A stretch of DNA of 64,000 nt from Mycobacteriales bacterium (GCA_035690485.1 DASSKL010000071.1:31453-95452); one strand, 5' to 3'; counted from the stretch's first letter, positions 50,754 through 61,391 are shown. Numbers and translations are program-made. Notes: generated by a model from the letters alone, not told the origin.

Positions 50754-52379
50754 GTGCCGGAGATCCCGACCGCCGAACTCGCGCCCTTGCTGCGGGTCGC
50801 CCAGGCCGGCCGGCTGCTGACCGCGGCCGGTCTGGTGGCGCCGGTGCGCCCCGACCGGTTGCTGCGCATGGGCCTGGCACTGGCCCACTGGGGGCTGACC
50901 CCGGCGGCCGCCTACGCCGCGGCGGCCGCCCGCTGCCCCGACCGGGTCGCCATCGTCGACGACCGCGGCAGCCTGACCTTCGCCGAGGTGCACCGGCGCA
51001 GCAACGCGGTCGCGCACGGCCTGGCCGGCTTGGGCATCCGCAGCGGTGACGCCGTCGCGATCCTCGCCCGCAACTCCGCGCAGCTCGTCCTCGCGCAGGT
51101 GGCGGCCGCCAAGCTCGGCGCCGACGTGGTCTACCTCAACACCGGATTCGGCGCCCCCCAGCTCGCCGCCGTGCTGCGCGAGGAGCACGTCGCGCTGGTC
51201 ATCGCCGACGAGGAGTTCCACGACCTGGTCGGCGAGGCCGCTCCGGCGCGTCCCCTCGTGCACGCCTGGCGCGACGGAGGCCGTCGCCCGGATGCCCCGT
51301 TGGGGCTCGACGACCTCGCGCGCGGCGACGACAGCGACCCGCCGCCGCCGCGCCGTACCGGCCGGCACGTGCTGCTGACCAGCGGTACGACGGGCACGCC
51401 GAAGGGCGCCGCCCGGGACCTGCCGGCCAGTGCCGCGGCGCTCGAGCCGCTCGTCGCGCTGCTGTCGGCGATCCCGCTGCGGGCGCGCGAGACGACGGTG
51501 GTCGCCTCGCCGATGTTTCACGCCTGGGGCTTCGCGCACCTGGCGTTCGGCCAGCTGCTCGAGTCGACGCTGGTGACCAGCCGCCGCTTCGACCCGGAGC
51601 GGACCCTCGCCCTCGTCGAGGAGCACCGGGCGGAGGTCCTGGCCGCCGTCCCGGTGATGCTGGCGCGGATGCTCGCGCTGCCGCCGGAGCAGCGTCACGA
51701 CCTCTCGTCGCTGCGGGTGGTTGCGCTCTCCGGCTCGGCGCTCCCGGTCGAGCTCGGCCGCCGCTGGATCGAGACCTATGGCGCGAACCTCTACGACCTC
51801 TACGGGTCCACAGAGGTCGCCTACGCCAGCGTGGCGACGCCGCAGGACATGCGAGAGGCACCCGGATCGGTCGGCCGCCCGCTCGCCGGCGTGCAGGTGC
51901 GGATCGTCGACGACGGGGGGCGCGACGTCCCACCGGGCGAGACGGGTCGCATCTTCGTCGGCAACGCCCTCTCGTTCTCCGGCTACACCGGCGGGACGGA
52001 CAAGCAGCGGCTCGACGGCCTGGTCGCCTCCGGTGACGTCGGCCGCATCGACGCCGACGGGCGGCTGTGGATCGAGGGCCGCGACGACGACATGATCGTC
52101 TCCGGCGGCGAGAACGTCTTTCCCGGCGAGGTCGAAGAGCTGCTGCGCACCCACCCCGCCGTCGCCGACGTCGCCGTCGTCGGCGTGCCGGACGAGGAGT
52201 TCGGCCAGCGCCTCGTCGCGCACGTCGTACGCCGGGACGACGTCACCGTCGATGCGCTGCGTGCGCACGTGAAGGCGTCGCTGGCCAACTACAAGGTGCC
52301 GCGCGAGGTCCGGTTCCTCGACGAGCTGCCGCGCAACGAGACCGGCAAGGTGCTCAAGCGGGTGCTTCGGGAGAGCTGA
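50754..52379 (+). CDS. Acyl-CoA synthetase (FadD-type AMP-dependent ligase)
   Basis: The product is 541 residues. LTSGTTGTPKGAAR near residue 205 (nucleotide site), YGSTEVAYAS for the adenylate, VASGDVGRIDADGRLWIEGR, and C-terminal [12 protein letters not shown] with the catalytic Lys. It lacks the long N-terminal extension of the two ligases at 13327 and 61399. GTG 50754 follows a CACCAT 7 nt upstream that could be a weak -10 box. The 3' end overlaps the convergent pncB gene by 26 nt. The substrate is likely a medium- or long-chain acid. Confidence 0.92.
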   Translation: MPEIPTAELAPLLRVAQAGRLLTAAGLVAPVRPDRLLRMGLALAHWGLTPAAAYAAAAARCPDRVAIVDDRGSLTFAEVHRRSNAVAHGLAGLGIRSGDAVAILARNSAQLVLAQVAAAKLGADVVYLNTGFGAPQLAAVLREEHVALVIADEEFHDLVGEAAPARPLVHAWRDGGRRPDAPLGLDDLARGDDSDPPPPRRTGRHVLLTSGTTGTPKGAARDLPASAAALEPLVALLSAIPLRARETTVVASPMFHAWGFAHLAFGQLLESTLVTSRRFDPERTLALVEEHRAEVLAAVPVMLARMLALPPEQRHDLSSLRVVALSGSALPVELGRRWIETYGANLYDLYGSTEVAYASVATPQDMREAPGSVGRPLAGVQVRIVDDGGRDVPPGETGRIFVGNALSFSGYTGGTDKQRLDGLVASGDVGRIDADGRLWIEGRDDDMIVSGGENVFPGEVEELLRTHPAVADVAVVGVPDEEFGQRLVAHVVRRDDVTVDALRAHVKASLANYKVPREVRFLDELPRNETGKVLKRVLRES

Positions 52380-53682
52380 CGTGCTCGAACTCCGCCGCCA
52401 GCGCCGGGTCTCCCGGTGACAGCTTGAGCGCCTCGTCGGGCAGCTCCCGGCGCACCCGCGCCCAGTGCTCGCGCGCCTCGACCACGCTCGCCACCTCGAG
52501 CACGTCGCCGTCGCGCACCAGCGGCACGTGCAGCGGGCGCTCGTCGCGGCGCGCCCCGGGTGCGGCGCCGGCGTAGACCACCTCACCGACCGCTCGGCCG
52601 TTGGGGTCGAGGCGGCGCGCGGCCCACTTCCGCCCGCCCACCGACGCCTTGCCGACCGACTTCTTCGCCACCGGCTCGCACGGGCCATCGGGGGTCAGCG
52701 ACCGCGCGACCAGCTTGTAGACGAACCCCGCCGTCGGCACACCGGCGCCGGTCACCACCGAAGTACCGACGCCGTAGGAGTCGACCGGCGCGGCGGCCAG
52801 CGCGGCGATCGCATGCTCGTCGAGGTCACTGGTCACGACGATCTTCGTCTCGTGGGCGCCGAGCGAGTCGAGCAGCTCGCGGGCCCGCCTGGCCTCGGCG
52901 AGCAGGTCGCCGCTGTCCAGCCGGATCGCGCCGAGCCCCGGCCCGGCGACCTCCACCGCGGTGCGGATGCCCTGCTCCACGTCGAAGGTGTCGACGAGCA
53001 GCGTGGTGCCGGCCCCCAGGGTCTCGACCTGGGCGGTGAACGCCGCTCGCTCGTCGGCGTGCACCAGCGTGAACGCGTGCGCGCTGGTGCCGGTCGTCGG
53101 GACACCGAAGCGCGCACCCGCCGCGAGGTTCGACGTGGCGGTGAACCCGGCGACGTACGCCGCCCGCGCGGCCGCCACCGCCGCCTGCTCGTGCGTGCGG
53201 CGGGAGCCCATCTCGATGCACGTGCGCCCGCCCGCGGCGCAGACCATCCGGGCGGCCGCCGACGCGATCGCGCTGTCGGCGTTGAGCACCGACAGCACCA
53301 GCGTCTCGAGCAGCACCGCCTCGCCGAAGGTGCCCTCCACCACCAGCACCGGAGAGCCCGGGAAGTAGGCCTCGCCCTCGGCGTAGCAGTCGATCGAGCC
53401 GGTGAACCGGTAACGCGCGAGCCACTCGCAGGTCGGGCCGTCGACGACTCCGGCCGAGCGCAGGAAGTCGAGTGCGTCGTCGTCGAAGCGGAACCGCGCC
53501 AGGTCCTCGGCGAGCCGTCCGATCCCGGCCAGCACCCCGTAGCGGCGCCGGCCCGGCAGCGAGCGGGCGAAGACCTCGAACACCGCACGGTGGTCGGCCA
53601 CGCCGCTGCGCAGTGCCGCGGCCAGCATCGTCAGCTCGTAGTGGTCGGTCAGCAGCGCGGTCGACGGGGGCGGGCCGGTCAC
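52354..53682 (-). CDS. pncB: Nicotinate phosphoribosyltransferase
   Basis: The product is 442 residues, typical for Pnc[19 protein letters not shown] opens the enzyme; [25 protein letters not shown], with its conserved His for catalysis, and [30 protein letters not shown] complete the family pattern. It makes nicotinate mononucleotide in NAD salvage. GTG 53682 is 7 nt from a TACGCT box (53690-53695, minus), so transcription is probably leaderless. It corresponds to Rv1330c of M. tuberculosis, which also diverges from clpS. Confidence 0.95.
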   Translation of the reverse strand: MTGPPPSTALLTDHYELTMLAAALRSGVADHRAVFEVFARSLPGRRRYGVLAGIGRLAEDLARFRFDDDALDFLRSAGVVDGPTCEWLARYRFTGSIDCYAEGEAYFPGSPVLVVEGTFGEAVLLETLVLSVLNADSAIASAAARMVCAAGGRTCIEMGSRRTHEQAAVAAARAAYVAGFTATSNLAAGARFGVPTTGTSAHAFTLVHADERAAFTAQVETLGAGTTLLVDTFDVEQGIRTAVEVAGPGLGAIRLDSGDLLAEARRARELLDSLGAHETKIVVTSDLDEHAIAALAAAPVDSYGVGTSVVTGAGVPTAGFVYKLVARSLTPDGPCEPVAKKSVGKASVGGRKWAARRLDPNGRAVGEVVYAGAAPGARRDERPLHVPLVRDGDVLEVASVVEAREHWARVRRELPDEALKLSPGDPALAAEFEHVSSPEAPA

Positions 53683-53689
53683 GTGGGCC

Positions 53690-53695
53690 AGCGTA
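53690..53695 (-). promoter_or_regulatory. TACGCT -10 box, leaderless arrangement (pncB)
   Basis: On the minus strand TACGCT lies 7 nt upstream of GTG 53682, the spacing that places the transcript start at the start codon. Confidence 0.55.
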
Positions 53696-53739
53696 CGAGG
53701 CCGCGACGCCGCCCCCGACGCGTGCGAGCATGGGGATCC

Positions 53740-54045
53740 GTGGCAGGCATGGGTCAGGGCGGCACCATCGCCCCCGAGCGCGTCGACGCACCCGACGAGG
53801 TCGTCGAGCGGGACCGGCCGTGGCTGACGATCGTGTGGAACGACCCGATCAACCTCATGTCCTACGTGACCTGGGTGTTCCAGCAGGTGTTCGGCTACAG
53901 CCGGGAGAAAGCGACCAAGCTCATGCTCGACGTGCACCACAAAGGCAAGGCGGTGGTCTCCTCCGGCACCCGCGAGCAGATGGAGGCGGACGTGGCCCGG
54001 CTGCACGCGCACGGCCTCTGGGCGACGCTGCAGCAAGACAAGTGA
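53740..54045 (+). CDS. clpS: ATP-dependent Clp protease adaptor ClpS
   Basis: The product is 101 residues. The core [40 protein letters not shown] and WATLQQDK is the ClpS fold that delivers N-degron substrates to ClpAP/ClpCP. The disordered N-terminus is short. GTG 53740 was chosen; an in-frame ATG at 53749 would remove three residues. It is divergent from pncB (57 nt). Confidence 0.93.
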   Translation: MAGMGQGGTIAPERVDAPDEVVERDRPWLTIVWNDPINLMSYVTWVFQQVFGYSREKATKLMLDVHHKGKAVVSSGTREQMEADVARLHAHGLWATLQQDK

Positions 54046-54094
54046 GCGCCGGCGTGGCCGGATCCGTCGTGGGGCTGCGGGCGGGGTGGTGCAG

Positions 54095-54646
54095 GTGAGC
54101 AACCGCTTCCGGCGCACCCGCGCCGGCATCGAGGCGAAGTTCGGCGCGGCAGAGGCGGCGGCGCTGCGCCGCCTGTTCACCGAGCTCGTGGACCTGCTCG
54201 ACGACGGCGACCCCGCTTCCGCCAGCGCCGACCCGCTGGAGCGGCTGTTCGCCGAGAGCAAGGAGCGCAGCCGGCCCGACGACCCGGTGCTGGCCCGGCT
54301 GCTGCCCGACGCCTACGCCGACGACGAGGCGGCGTCGAGCGAGTACCGCCGGCTGACCGAGGGCGACCTGCGGGCCGGCAAGGTCGCCGCCGCCAGCGCG
54401 GCCCTGGCCAGCCTGCAGCTCGCCGACGACGGTCGGGTCCGCCTCGACGGCGAGGGCGCGCAGGCCTGGCTCTCGGCGCTCAACGACCTGCGACTGTCGC
54501 TCGGCACGCGGTTCGAGGTCACCGAGGACCTGCACGAGGAGGTCGAGCGGATGCCGTCCGACGACCCGCGGCTGCCCGGCCTGTCGGCGTACCTCTGGCT
54601 CGGCTGGTTGCAGGAGACGCTCGTGCAGGCGGTCGCCGGCTGGTAG
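54095..54646 (+). CDS. DUF2017 family protein
   Basis: The product is 183 residues. It is acidic and helix-rich; FRRTRAGIEAKFGAAEAAALRR and YLWLGWLQETLVQAV are the conserved ends. It lies between clpS and mec as in other actinobacteria (Rv1332 position), and is sometimes annotated as a regulator without evidence. GTG 54095 follows GGGGTGG; GTGs at 54086 and 54089 are in frame. Function unknown. Confidence 0.88.
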   Translation: MSNRFRRTRAGIEAKFGAAEAAALRRLFTELVDLLDDGDPASASADPLERLFAESKERSRPDDPVLARLLPDAYADDEAASSEYRRLTEGDLRAGKVAAASAALASLQLADDGRVRLDGEGAQAWLSALNDLRLSLGTRFEVTEDLHEEVERMPSDDPRLPGLSAYLWLGWLQETLVQAVAGW

Positions 54647-54654
54647 TCGTTCCG

Positions 54655-54660
54655 TAGGCT
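54655..54660 (+). promoter_or_regulatory. TAGGCT -10 box, leaderless arrangement (mec)
   Basis: TAGGCT lies 6 nt before GTG 54667 of mec. It would allow mec, cysO and cysM to be transcribed separately from clpS. Confidence 0.55.
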
Positions 54661-54666
54661 GGCCGG

Positions 54667-55107
54667 GTGCTGGTGATCTCCCGCGGCATCTACGACGCGA
54701 TCGTCGCGCATGCCCGCCGCGACCATCCCGACGAGGCGTGCGGCGTGGTCGCCGGCCCGGCGGGCAGCGACCGTCCGGTCCGGTTCGTGGAGATGCTCAA
54801 CGCGGAGCGGTCGCCGACGTTCTATCGCTTCGACCCGCAGGAGCAGCTGCGGGTCTGGCGCGAGATGGACGACCGCGACGAGGAGCCGGTCGTCATCTAC
54901 CACTCGCACACCGCGACCGAGCCCTACCCGTCGCGCACCGACATCTCCTACGCCGCCGAGCCGGGCGTCCACTGGGTGCTCGTCTCGACCCGCGACCCCG
55001 ACCGGGAGGAGCTCCGGTCCTTCCGCATCGTCGACGGGCAGGTCACCGAGGAGGACGTGCAGGTCGTCCCCGCCTACGACGGCACACCGGAATCAGCGAC
55101 CGCCTGA
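54667..55107 (+). CDS. mec: JAMM metalloprotease Mec, CysO-cysteine peptidase
   Basis: The product is 146 residues. The JAMM site is complete: Glu23 in DEACGVV, His79 and His81 in YHSHTATEPYPSRTD, Ser89 and Asp92. In M. tuberculosis Mec removes cysteine from the C-terminus of CysO after CysM has built it. ISYAAEPGVHWVLVSTRD is the conserved strand after the site. GTG 54667 fits a leaderless start. cysO and cysM follow, giving a full CysO-dependent cysteine pathway. Confidence 0.94.
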   Translation: MLVISRGIYDAIVAHARRDHPDEACGVVAGPAGSDRPVRFVEMLNAERSPTFYRFDPQEQLRVWREMDDRDEEPVVIYHSHTATEPYPSRTDISYAAEPGVHWVLVSTRDPDREELRSFRIVDGQVTEEDVQVVPAYDGTPESATA

Positions 55108-55160
55108 CGCGGTTGCCACAATCAGCAGACGTCCGCACCGCCACCCAGGAGAACCCGGCC

Positions 55161-56403
<1,243 letters not shown>

Positions 56404-56431
56404 CCACACCGATCGGCGCGAGCTAGGCGGT

Positions 56432-56437
56432 TACGCT
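56432..56437 (+). promoter_or_regulatory. TACGCT -10 box, leaderless arrangement (murI)
   Basis: TACGCT lies 6 nt before GTG 56444 of murI, identical to the box before pncB. Confidence 0.55.
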
Positions 56438-56443
56438 GCACGG

Positions 56444-57280
56444 GTGGATGCGCCGATCGGGATCTTCGACTCCGGCGTCGGCGGCCTGACCGTCGCGCGG
56501 GCGATCCTCGACCAGCTTCCGCACGAGCCGGTCGTCTACGTCGGCGACAACGCCCGCGGCCCCTACGGCCCGCGGCCGCTCGCGCAGGTGCGGCAGTTCG
56601 CACTCGAGGTGATGGACGGCCTCGTCGACCAGGGCGTGAAGATGCTGGTCATCGCGTGCAACTCGGCGTCGAGCGCCTCGCTGCGCGACGCGCGGGAGCG
56701 TTACGACATCCCGGTGGTCGAGGTCATCTACCCCGCCGTACGCCGGGCCGTCGCGGCCACCCGCAACGGCAAGGTCGGCGTCATCGGCACGGTCGCCACC
56801 ATCACCAGCCGCTCCTACGACGACGCGTTCGCCGCCGCACCGCAGGTCGAGCTGACCAGCGTCCCGTGCCCGCGTTTCGTCGAGTTCGTCGAGCGCGGCG
56901 ACACGTGGAACGACGAGCTGCTCTCGGTCGCCGAGGGTTACCTCGGGCCGATCGTCGATGCGGGCTGCGACACGCTCGTGCTCGGCTGCACCCACTACCC
57001 GCTGCTCACCGGCGTCATCGCCTACGTCGTCGGCGACACGGTCAGCCTGGTCTCCAGCGCCGAGGAGACCGCCAAGGACGTCTACCGGGAGCTGGCCCGC
57101 GCGGGTCTCTTTCGCGACGAGAAGCTGCCACCTCCCGTGCACCGGTTCCTCGCCACCGGCGACCCGGAGGGCTTCGCCCGCCTGGGGCGGCGCTTCCTCG
57201 GCCCGGAGATCGGCGCCGTCGACCGCACCGCGCCGCTGCTCGCCGTCGCCGAGGGCTCCGTCGCCGTGGGGCGTAGCTGA
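56444..57280 (+). CDS. murI: Glutamate racemase
   Basis: The product is 278 residues. [14 protein letters not shown] opens the family; the catalytic Cys pair is Cys72 in IACNSAS (a variant of the usual ACNT) and Cys182 in LGCTHYPLL. It supplies D-glutamate for peptidoglycan. GTG 56444 with a TACGCT box fits a leaderless start. The metallo-beta-lactamase gene begins 1 nt after its stop. The rhomboid gene that separates cysM and murI in M. tuberculosis (Rv1337) is absent. Confidence 0.95.
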   Translation: MDAPIGIFDSGVGGLTVARAILDQLPHEPVVYVGDNARGPYGPRPLAQVRQFALEVMDGLVDQGVKMLVIACNSASSASLRDARERYDIPVVEVIYPAVRRAVAATRNGKVGVIGTVATITSRSYDDAFAAAPQVELTSVPCPRFVEFVERGDTWNDELLSVAEGYLGPIVDAGCDTLVLGCTHYPLLTGVIAYVVGDTVSLVSSAEETAKDVYRELARAGLFRDEKLPPPVHRFLATGDPEGFARLGRRFLGPEIGAVDRTAPLLAVAEGSVAVGRS

Positions 57281-57281
57281 C

Positions 57282-58028
57282 GTGCAGCTGACCATCCTCG
57301 GCTGCTCCGGCACCTTTCCGGGTCCGACCTCGCCCTGTTCGTCGTACCTGTTCGAGGCCGAGGGCTACCGGCTGCTCGTCGACGTCGGCAACGGCGCCAC
57401 CGGGTCCCTGCAGGCCTGCTGCGACCTGCTCGACATCGACGCGATCGTGGTCAGCCACCTGCACGGCGACCACTACCTCGACCTGATCAACTACACCTAC
57501 GTCCGCCGCTACCACCCGCGGGGAACGCCGCCGCCGCTGCCGGTCTACGGCCCGCCCGGCATCCGGCACCACATCGACAGCGCGTTCGGCGGGGGCGCCG
57601 ACGACCTGCTCGACACGGCCTACGCGTTCACCGAGCTGCACGACCACCGCACCGAGCTCGGCCCGTTCACCGTCGACTTCCTGCAGATGGAGCACCCGGT
57701 CGAGACCTACGGGATGCGCATCACCGACGGCGGCGGCCTGATCGCCTACTCCGCCGACACCGGCGCGACCGACCGGCTGGTCGACGTGGCCCGCGACGCC
57801 GACCTGTTCCTCTGCGAGGCCAGCTACCTCGACGGTGACGACAACCCGCCGGGTGTCCACCTCACCGGCCGCGAGGCCGGCACCTACGCGGCCCGCGCCG
57901 ACGCGCGGCGGCTCTTGCTGACCCACCTGGTGCCGTGGGGCGACGTCTCGCGCACCATGGGGGAGGCGCATGCGGCCTACGACGGTGACGTCACGCTCGC
58001 CACGACCCACGCGATGTTCCAGATCTAG
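57282..58028 (+). CDS. Metallo-beta-lactamase-fold phosphodiesterase (Rv1339-like)
   Basis: The product is 248 residues. [13 protein letters not shown] is the HxHxDH metal-binding motif; [15 protein letters not shown] and [12 protein letters not shown] supply further ligands, and [12 protein letters not shown] is the last His. Its position between murI and rph matches Rv1339 of M. tuberculosis, a cyclic-nucleotide phosphodiesterase. GTG 57282 starts 1 nt after murI. rph follows after 10 nt with a GAGGAG site in the gap. Confidence 0.9.
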   Translation: MQLTILGCSGTFPGPTSPCSSYLFEAEGYRLLVDVGNGATGSLQACCDLLDIDAIVVSHLHGDHYLDLINYTYVRRYHPRGTPPPLPVYGPPGIRHHIDSAFGGGADDLLDTAYAFTELHDHRTELGPFTVDFLQMEHPVETYGMRITDGGGLIAYSADTGATDRLVDVARDADLFLCEASYLDGDDNPPGVHLTGREAGTYAARADARRLLLTHLVPWGDVSRTMGEAHAAYDGDVTLATTHAMFQI

Positions 58029-58038
58029 AGGAGCCCGG

Positions 58039-58794
58039 ATGCCGCGTCCGGACGACCGCCGTCCCGACAGCCTGCGCGAGGTGGGCATCACCCGCGACTG
58101 GCTCGACCACGCCGAAGGCTCGGTGCTGGTGGAGTTCGGCCGCACCCGGGTGCTGTGCGCCGCGAGCGTCACCGAGGGCGTGCCGCGCTGGCGCAAGGGC
58201 AGCGGCCTCGGCTGGATCACCGCGGAGTACGCGATGCTGCCGCGGTCCACCCACACCCGCAGCGACCGCGAGTCGGTGCGGGGCAAGATCGGCGGCCGCA
58301 CCCACGAGATCTCCCGGCTGGTCGGCCGCAGCCTGCGCGCCTGCCTCGACCTCAAGGCGCTCGGCGAGAACACGATCATGCTCGACTGCGACGTGCTGCA
58401 GGCCGACGGCGGCACCCGCACCGCGGCGATCACGGGTGCCTACGTCGCGCTCGCCGACGCGGTCGACTGGCTGCGCGGCCGGGGCCGGCTGACGGCCGAC
58501 CCGCTGACGGCGTCCGTGGCCGCCGTCAGCGTCGGCATCGTCGACGGCGAGCCGCGTCTCGACCTCTGCTACGAGGAGGACGTGCGCGCCGAGACCGACA
58601 TGAACGTCGTCTGCACCGGCGACGGCCGGTTCGTCGAGGTGCAGGGCACTGCCGAGGGCGAGCCGTTCACCCGCCGGCTGTTCGGCGAGCTGCTCGACCT
58701 GGCCGTCGCCGGCTGCGAGGAGCTGACCCGGCTGCAGGCCGACGCGTTGGCGCTGCCGCGGCGGCACGGCCGCCCCCAGCCGACCGGCATGTGA
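58039..58794 (+). CDS. rph: Ribonuclease PH
   Basis: The product is 251 residues. [18 protein letters not shown] is the standard N-terminus; [13 protein letters not shown] and [25 protein letters not shown] segments carry the phosphate- and RNA-binding Arg residues; [17 protein letters not shown] holds catalytic Asp. It trims tRNA 3' ends phosphorolytically. RBS GAGGAG precedes ATG 58039. Its TGA overlaps the rdgB start. A tRNA gene follows rdgB closely. Confidence 0.95.
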   Translation: MPRPDDRRPDSLREVGITRDWLDHAEGSVLVEFGRTRVLCAASVTEGVPRWRKGSGLGWITAEYAMLPRSTHTRSDRESVRGKIGGRTHEISRLVGRSLRACLDLKALGENTIMLDCDVLQADGGTRTAAITGAYVALADAVDWLRGRGRLTADPLTASVAAVSVGIVDGEPRLDLCYEEDVRAETDMNVVCTGDGRFVEVQGTAEGEPFTRRLFGELLDLAVAGCEELTRLQADALALPRRHGRPQPTGM

Positions 58795-59405
58795 TGCGCG
58801 TCGTCCTGGCGACGCGCAACCCCGGGAAGATCACCGAGCTGCAGCGCATCCTCGCGGCCTACGGCATCGACCTGGTCGGGCTGCCCGACGACGCCCCGGA
58901 GGTGGCCGAGACCGGCGCGACGTTCGCCGACAACGCGCTGCTCAAGGCGCGCGCGGCGGCCGACCGCACCGGGTGCCCGGCGGTCGCCGACGACTCCGGC
59001 CTGTGCGTCGACGCGCTCAACGGCATGCCGGGCATCTTCTCCGCGCGCTGGGCCGGCCGGCACGGCGACGACGCGGCCAACCTGCGGCTGCTGCTCGGCC
59101 AGCTCGAGGACGTGCCCGACGCGCGGCGCGGCGCGGCGTTCGTCTGCGCCGCCGCCCTGGTGACGCCGGAGGGGCGCGAACAGGTGGTCGAGGGCCGCGT
59201 CGACGGCGTACTGATCCACGAGCCGCGGGGGAGCGGCGGCTTCGGCTACGACCCGATCTTCGTGCCGGTGGGCGAGCGCCGGACGACCGCCGAGATGAGC
59301 GCCGCGGAGAAGGACGCGATCAGCCATCGGGGCAAGGCATTTCGGGCGCTCGCGCCCCACGTGGCCGCGGTCGCCCGTGCTGCAATGGAGCACCGGGGGT
59401 CGTAG
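58794..59405 (+). CDS. rdgB: RdgB/HAM1 non-canonical purine NTP pyrophosphatase
   Basis: The product is 203 residues. LATRNPGKITEL is the TxNxxK nucleotide motif; VADDSGLCVDALNGMPGIFSARW and GFGYDPIFVP follow. It hydrolyses dITP, ITP and XTP to monophosphates to keep inosine out of DNA. ATG 58794 overlaps the rph stop; a GTG three bases upstream is in frame. The last 10 nt, including the TAG, form part of the tRNA acceptor stem that begins at 59396. Confidence 0.95.
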   Translation: MRVVLATRNPGKITELQRILAAYGIDLVGLPDDAPEVAETGATFADNALLKARAAADRTGCPAVADDSGLCVDALNGMPGIFSARWAGRHGDDAANLRLLLGQLEDVPDARRGAAFVCAAALVTPEGREQVVEGRVDGVLIHEPRGSGGFGYDPIFVPVGERRTTAEMSAAEKDAISHRGKAFRALAPHVAAVARAAMEHRGS

Positions 59406-59468
59406 CCCAACGGCAGAGGCACGTGCCTTAGGAGCACGCCAGTGCGGGTTCGAGTCCCGCCGACCCCA
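59396..59468 (+). tRNA. Class-I tRNA with anticodon UAG (leucine codon CUA), no long variable arm
   Basis: The cloverleaf is complete. Acceptor GGGGTCG (59396-59402) pairs fully with CGACCCC (59461-59467); discriminator A at 59468; no encoded CCA. D-arm GCC/GGC (3 bp); anticodon stem CGTGC/GCACG (5 bp) around loop CTTAGGA; anticodon TAG at 59429-59431; variable region only 5 nt (CCAGT); T-arm GCGGG/CCCGC with TTCGAGT. Position 37 is G. The UAG anticodon would read CUA, and leucine tRNAs always carry a long variable arm, so this tRNA is atypical and may not be charged with leucine. It begins in the last 10 nt of rdgB. Confidence 0.9.
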
Positions 59469-59607
59469 CGAACGATCACGCCCGGCCGGGATTCATGACC
59501 TGCGGTGTAACGTTCGCCCGCGACGCCCCGATGGACCCGGCGGCGGATGACGGCGACGTGCAGGAGGCCTTCGCAAAGGGCGCGTGGCCGTCACCCGCCG
59601 ATTCCGA

Positions 59608-60345
59608 TTATCGGCCCGTTTCCTCGATTGCTGAACGTGTTTGGCCGGACTCGGTCGGCGCGACGAGCCGCAGCGGCTGCTGGGCGTCGGGGTCGACCCC
59701 CGCGGCGGCGTAGAGGCCGGCGAACCCGCCCCAGATCAGCGTCGTCAGGTAGTCGGTCAGGCTCGTCCGGCTCATCGGCTGGCGGTCCAGCCACCAGTCA
59801 CCCGCCGCCTGCACCAGGCCGACGATGCCGTGCCCCCAGGGCTCCGCACCGCCCGAGTCGAGACCGCCCAGCCGTAGCGCGCCGCCCATCGTCCGGGCCA
59901 GCTGCGCCGCCACCTGCCCGCTGTACTCGCTCACCGGGTCGTTGCCCGCGGACTCCGCGAAGCGGCGGCGTACGACGAACCGGTAGAGCTCCGGCTCCTC
60001 CTCGAGCACCCGCAGGTAGGTGTCGATGACCGCCGCCACGTGCTCGCGGGGGTGCAGCGTGCGGTCGAGCGCGACCGCGATGCCCGCCACGACGTCCTCC
60101 GCCACCCGCCGGCCGACCGCGTCGTGCAGGTCGGCCTTGTCGTCGAAGTAGCGGTAGAGCACGGTCTTGCTGGTGCCGGCCTCCGCCGCGATCTCGTCCA
60201 TGCCGACGCCGGCACCGTGCGCGTGCACGGCCCGGATCGCCGCGTCGACGAGCTCGGTCCGGCGGGTCGTCCGGTGCTCGCGCCACCGGGTGCGTCGGCC
60301 GTCCTCGGCCGCCCGGTTCGTGGTGCCTTGACGTTTACGCGTCAC
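59608..60345 (-). CDS. TetR-family transcriptional regulator
   Basis: The product is 245 residues. N-terminal helix-turn-helix: ELVDAAIRAVHAHGAGVGMDEIAAE then AGTSKTVLYRYFDDKADL. The C-terminal ligand domain (TLHPREHVAAVIDTYLRVL to the end) is typical in length. The GTG start at 60345 lies 7 nt after a TACCAT box (60358-60353, minus). The divergent AurF-like gene and the operator-like region 60353-60385 suggest it represses that gene and itself. An inverted repeat GCCGAT/ATCGGC near 59598-59615 could end its transcript. Confidence 0.93.
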   Translation of the reverse strand: MTRKRQGTTNRAAEDGRRTRWREHRTTRRTELVDAAIRAVHAHGAGVGMDEIAAEAGTSKTVLYRYFDDKADLHDAVGRRVAEDVVAGIAVALDRTLHPREHVAAVIDTYLRVLEEEPELYRFVVRRRFAESAGNDPVSEYSGQVAAQLARTMGGALRLGGLDSGGAEPWGHGIVGLVQAAGDWWLDRQPMSRTSLTDYLTTLIWGGFAGLYAAAGVDPDAQQPLRLVAPTESGQTRSAIEETGR

Positions 60346-60352
60346 GGTACTT

Positions 60353-60385
60353 ATGGTACCAGTAACTCGTAGTACCCAGTAAAGT
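60353..60385. promoter_or_regulatory. Divergent TetR operator/promoter region with repeated GTACC(C)AGTA
   Basis: GGTACCAGTA (60355-60364) and AGTACCCAGTA (60371-60381) are near-direct repeats about 17 nt apart. They overlap a minus-strand -10 TACCAT (60358-60353) for tetR and a plus-strand -10-like TAAAGT (60380-60385) for the AurF-like gene. This layout suits a TetR protein bound over both promoters. Confidence 0.6.
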
Positions 60386-60410
60386 TGCGCCAGCAACGGA
60401 GGTCGTCACG

Positions 60411-61364
60411 GTGACTGCCACGCTTTCCGAGGACGCTCGTCCCACCGGCCGCGCCCAGGTCGACCCCTCGACCCGGATCGAGCGGCTCGCCGATGCGGCG
60501 GGCAAGCGGGTGATCGACCCCGACCGCGACATCCCGGGCGCCCTCGGCGACGGGCAGATCCTCCCCGACGACCTGCTCAGCCTGTGCGACCTCGGCCTCG
60601 ACCTCACCGCCGAGCAGAAGGCGAAGCTCTCCCGCGAGGAGGTCGCCTCGATGCTCGACATGGGGGCTCGGATGGAGTCGATCCTCAACACCGGGTTCTC
60701 GATGATGATCGCCCAGGCCCCCGACCTCACCGACCCGCGGGTGCGCTTCCTGCTGCACGAGATCGGCGAGGAGACCCGCCACCAGCGGATGTTCATCCGG
60801 CTGATCGACCAGATCCGCCCCACCGCTGCCGACCCGATGCGCGGCGGGGCGATGATGCGGCGGATCGAGCGGCTGTTCATCAACCGGCAGATCGCCAAGC
60901 CCGCGTTCTTCCACGTCCTGGTGCTCGCCGGCGAGGAGATCCCCGACCTGCTCCAGCGGCGCGCGGTCGAGCACGAGGGCACCGACCCGTTCCTGCGCGA
61001 GGTCAACCGCTACCACCGCTCGGAGGAGGCGCGGCACCTGTCCTACGCGCGCACGGTGTTCCCCGAGCTGTGGCTCTCGGCCGGCCCGGTCGAGCGGCAG
61101 TGGGTGCGCCACGTCGGCCCGCGGGTGATCTCGCAGATGTTCTCCTTCTTCGTGCACCCCGGCGTCTACGCGTCCATCGGACTGCCGGCCTGGCCGACCT
61201 GGAAGCAGGTCAACGCGTCCCCGACCCGGCTGCAGATGCGCTACGAGGCGACCCGGCCGATCCTGCAGGTCCTGCTCGACGCCGACGTCTTCGACGGCAA
61301 GGCAGTGCCGAGCGGCTGGCGCGAGCTCTGCCACGTCGACGAGGCCGGTCGCCCGCTCGCCTGA
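60411..61364 (+). CDS. AurF-like di-iron oxygenase
   Basis: The product is 317 residues. Both ExxH pairs of AurF are present with the same spacing: Glu121/His124 in EETRHQRMF and Glu206/His209 in EEARHLS, with His202 four residues before Glu206 and Glu175 27 residues before His202. Glu89 is the likely first ligand. AurF oxidises aromatic amines to nitro groups; relatives act on other substrates, so the reaction is open. GGAGG (60398-60402) precedes GTG 60411. The FadD gene starts 35 nt downstream and TetR diverges. Confidence 0.88.
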   Translation: MTATLSEDARPTGRAQVDPSTRIERLADAAGKRVIDPDRDIPGALGDGQILPDDLLSLCDLGLDLTAEQKAKLSREEVASMLDMGARMESILNTGFSMMIAQAPDLTDPRVRFLLHEIGEETRHQRMFIRLIDQIRPTAADPMRGGAMMRRIERLFINRQIAKPAFFHVLVLAGEEIPDLLQRRAVEHEGTDPFLREVNRYHRSEEARHLSYARTVFPELWLSAGPVERQWVRHVGPRVISQMFSFFVHPGVYASIGLPAWPTWKQVNASPTRLQMRYEATRPILQVLLDADVFDGKAVPSGWRELCHVDEAGRPLA

Positions 61365-61385
61365 GGCGCCCCCGCCGCGCGCGGC

Positions 61386-61391
61386 TAGCAT
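61386..61391 (+). promoter_or_regulatory. TAGCAT -10 box, leaderless arrangement (FadD)
   Basis: TAGCAT lies 7 nt before ATG 61399. No RBS is present before this start, in line with a leaderless mRNA. Confidence 0.5.

Noticed and set aside
59495..59713. A 72-codon plus-strand frame between the tRNA and the tetR gene
   Set aside because: It runs into the tetR 3' end, has no ribosome site, and no recognisable sequence; more likely non-coding.
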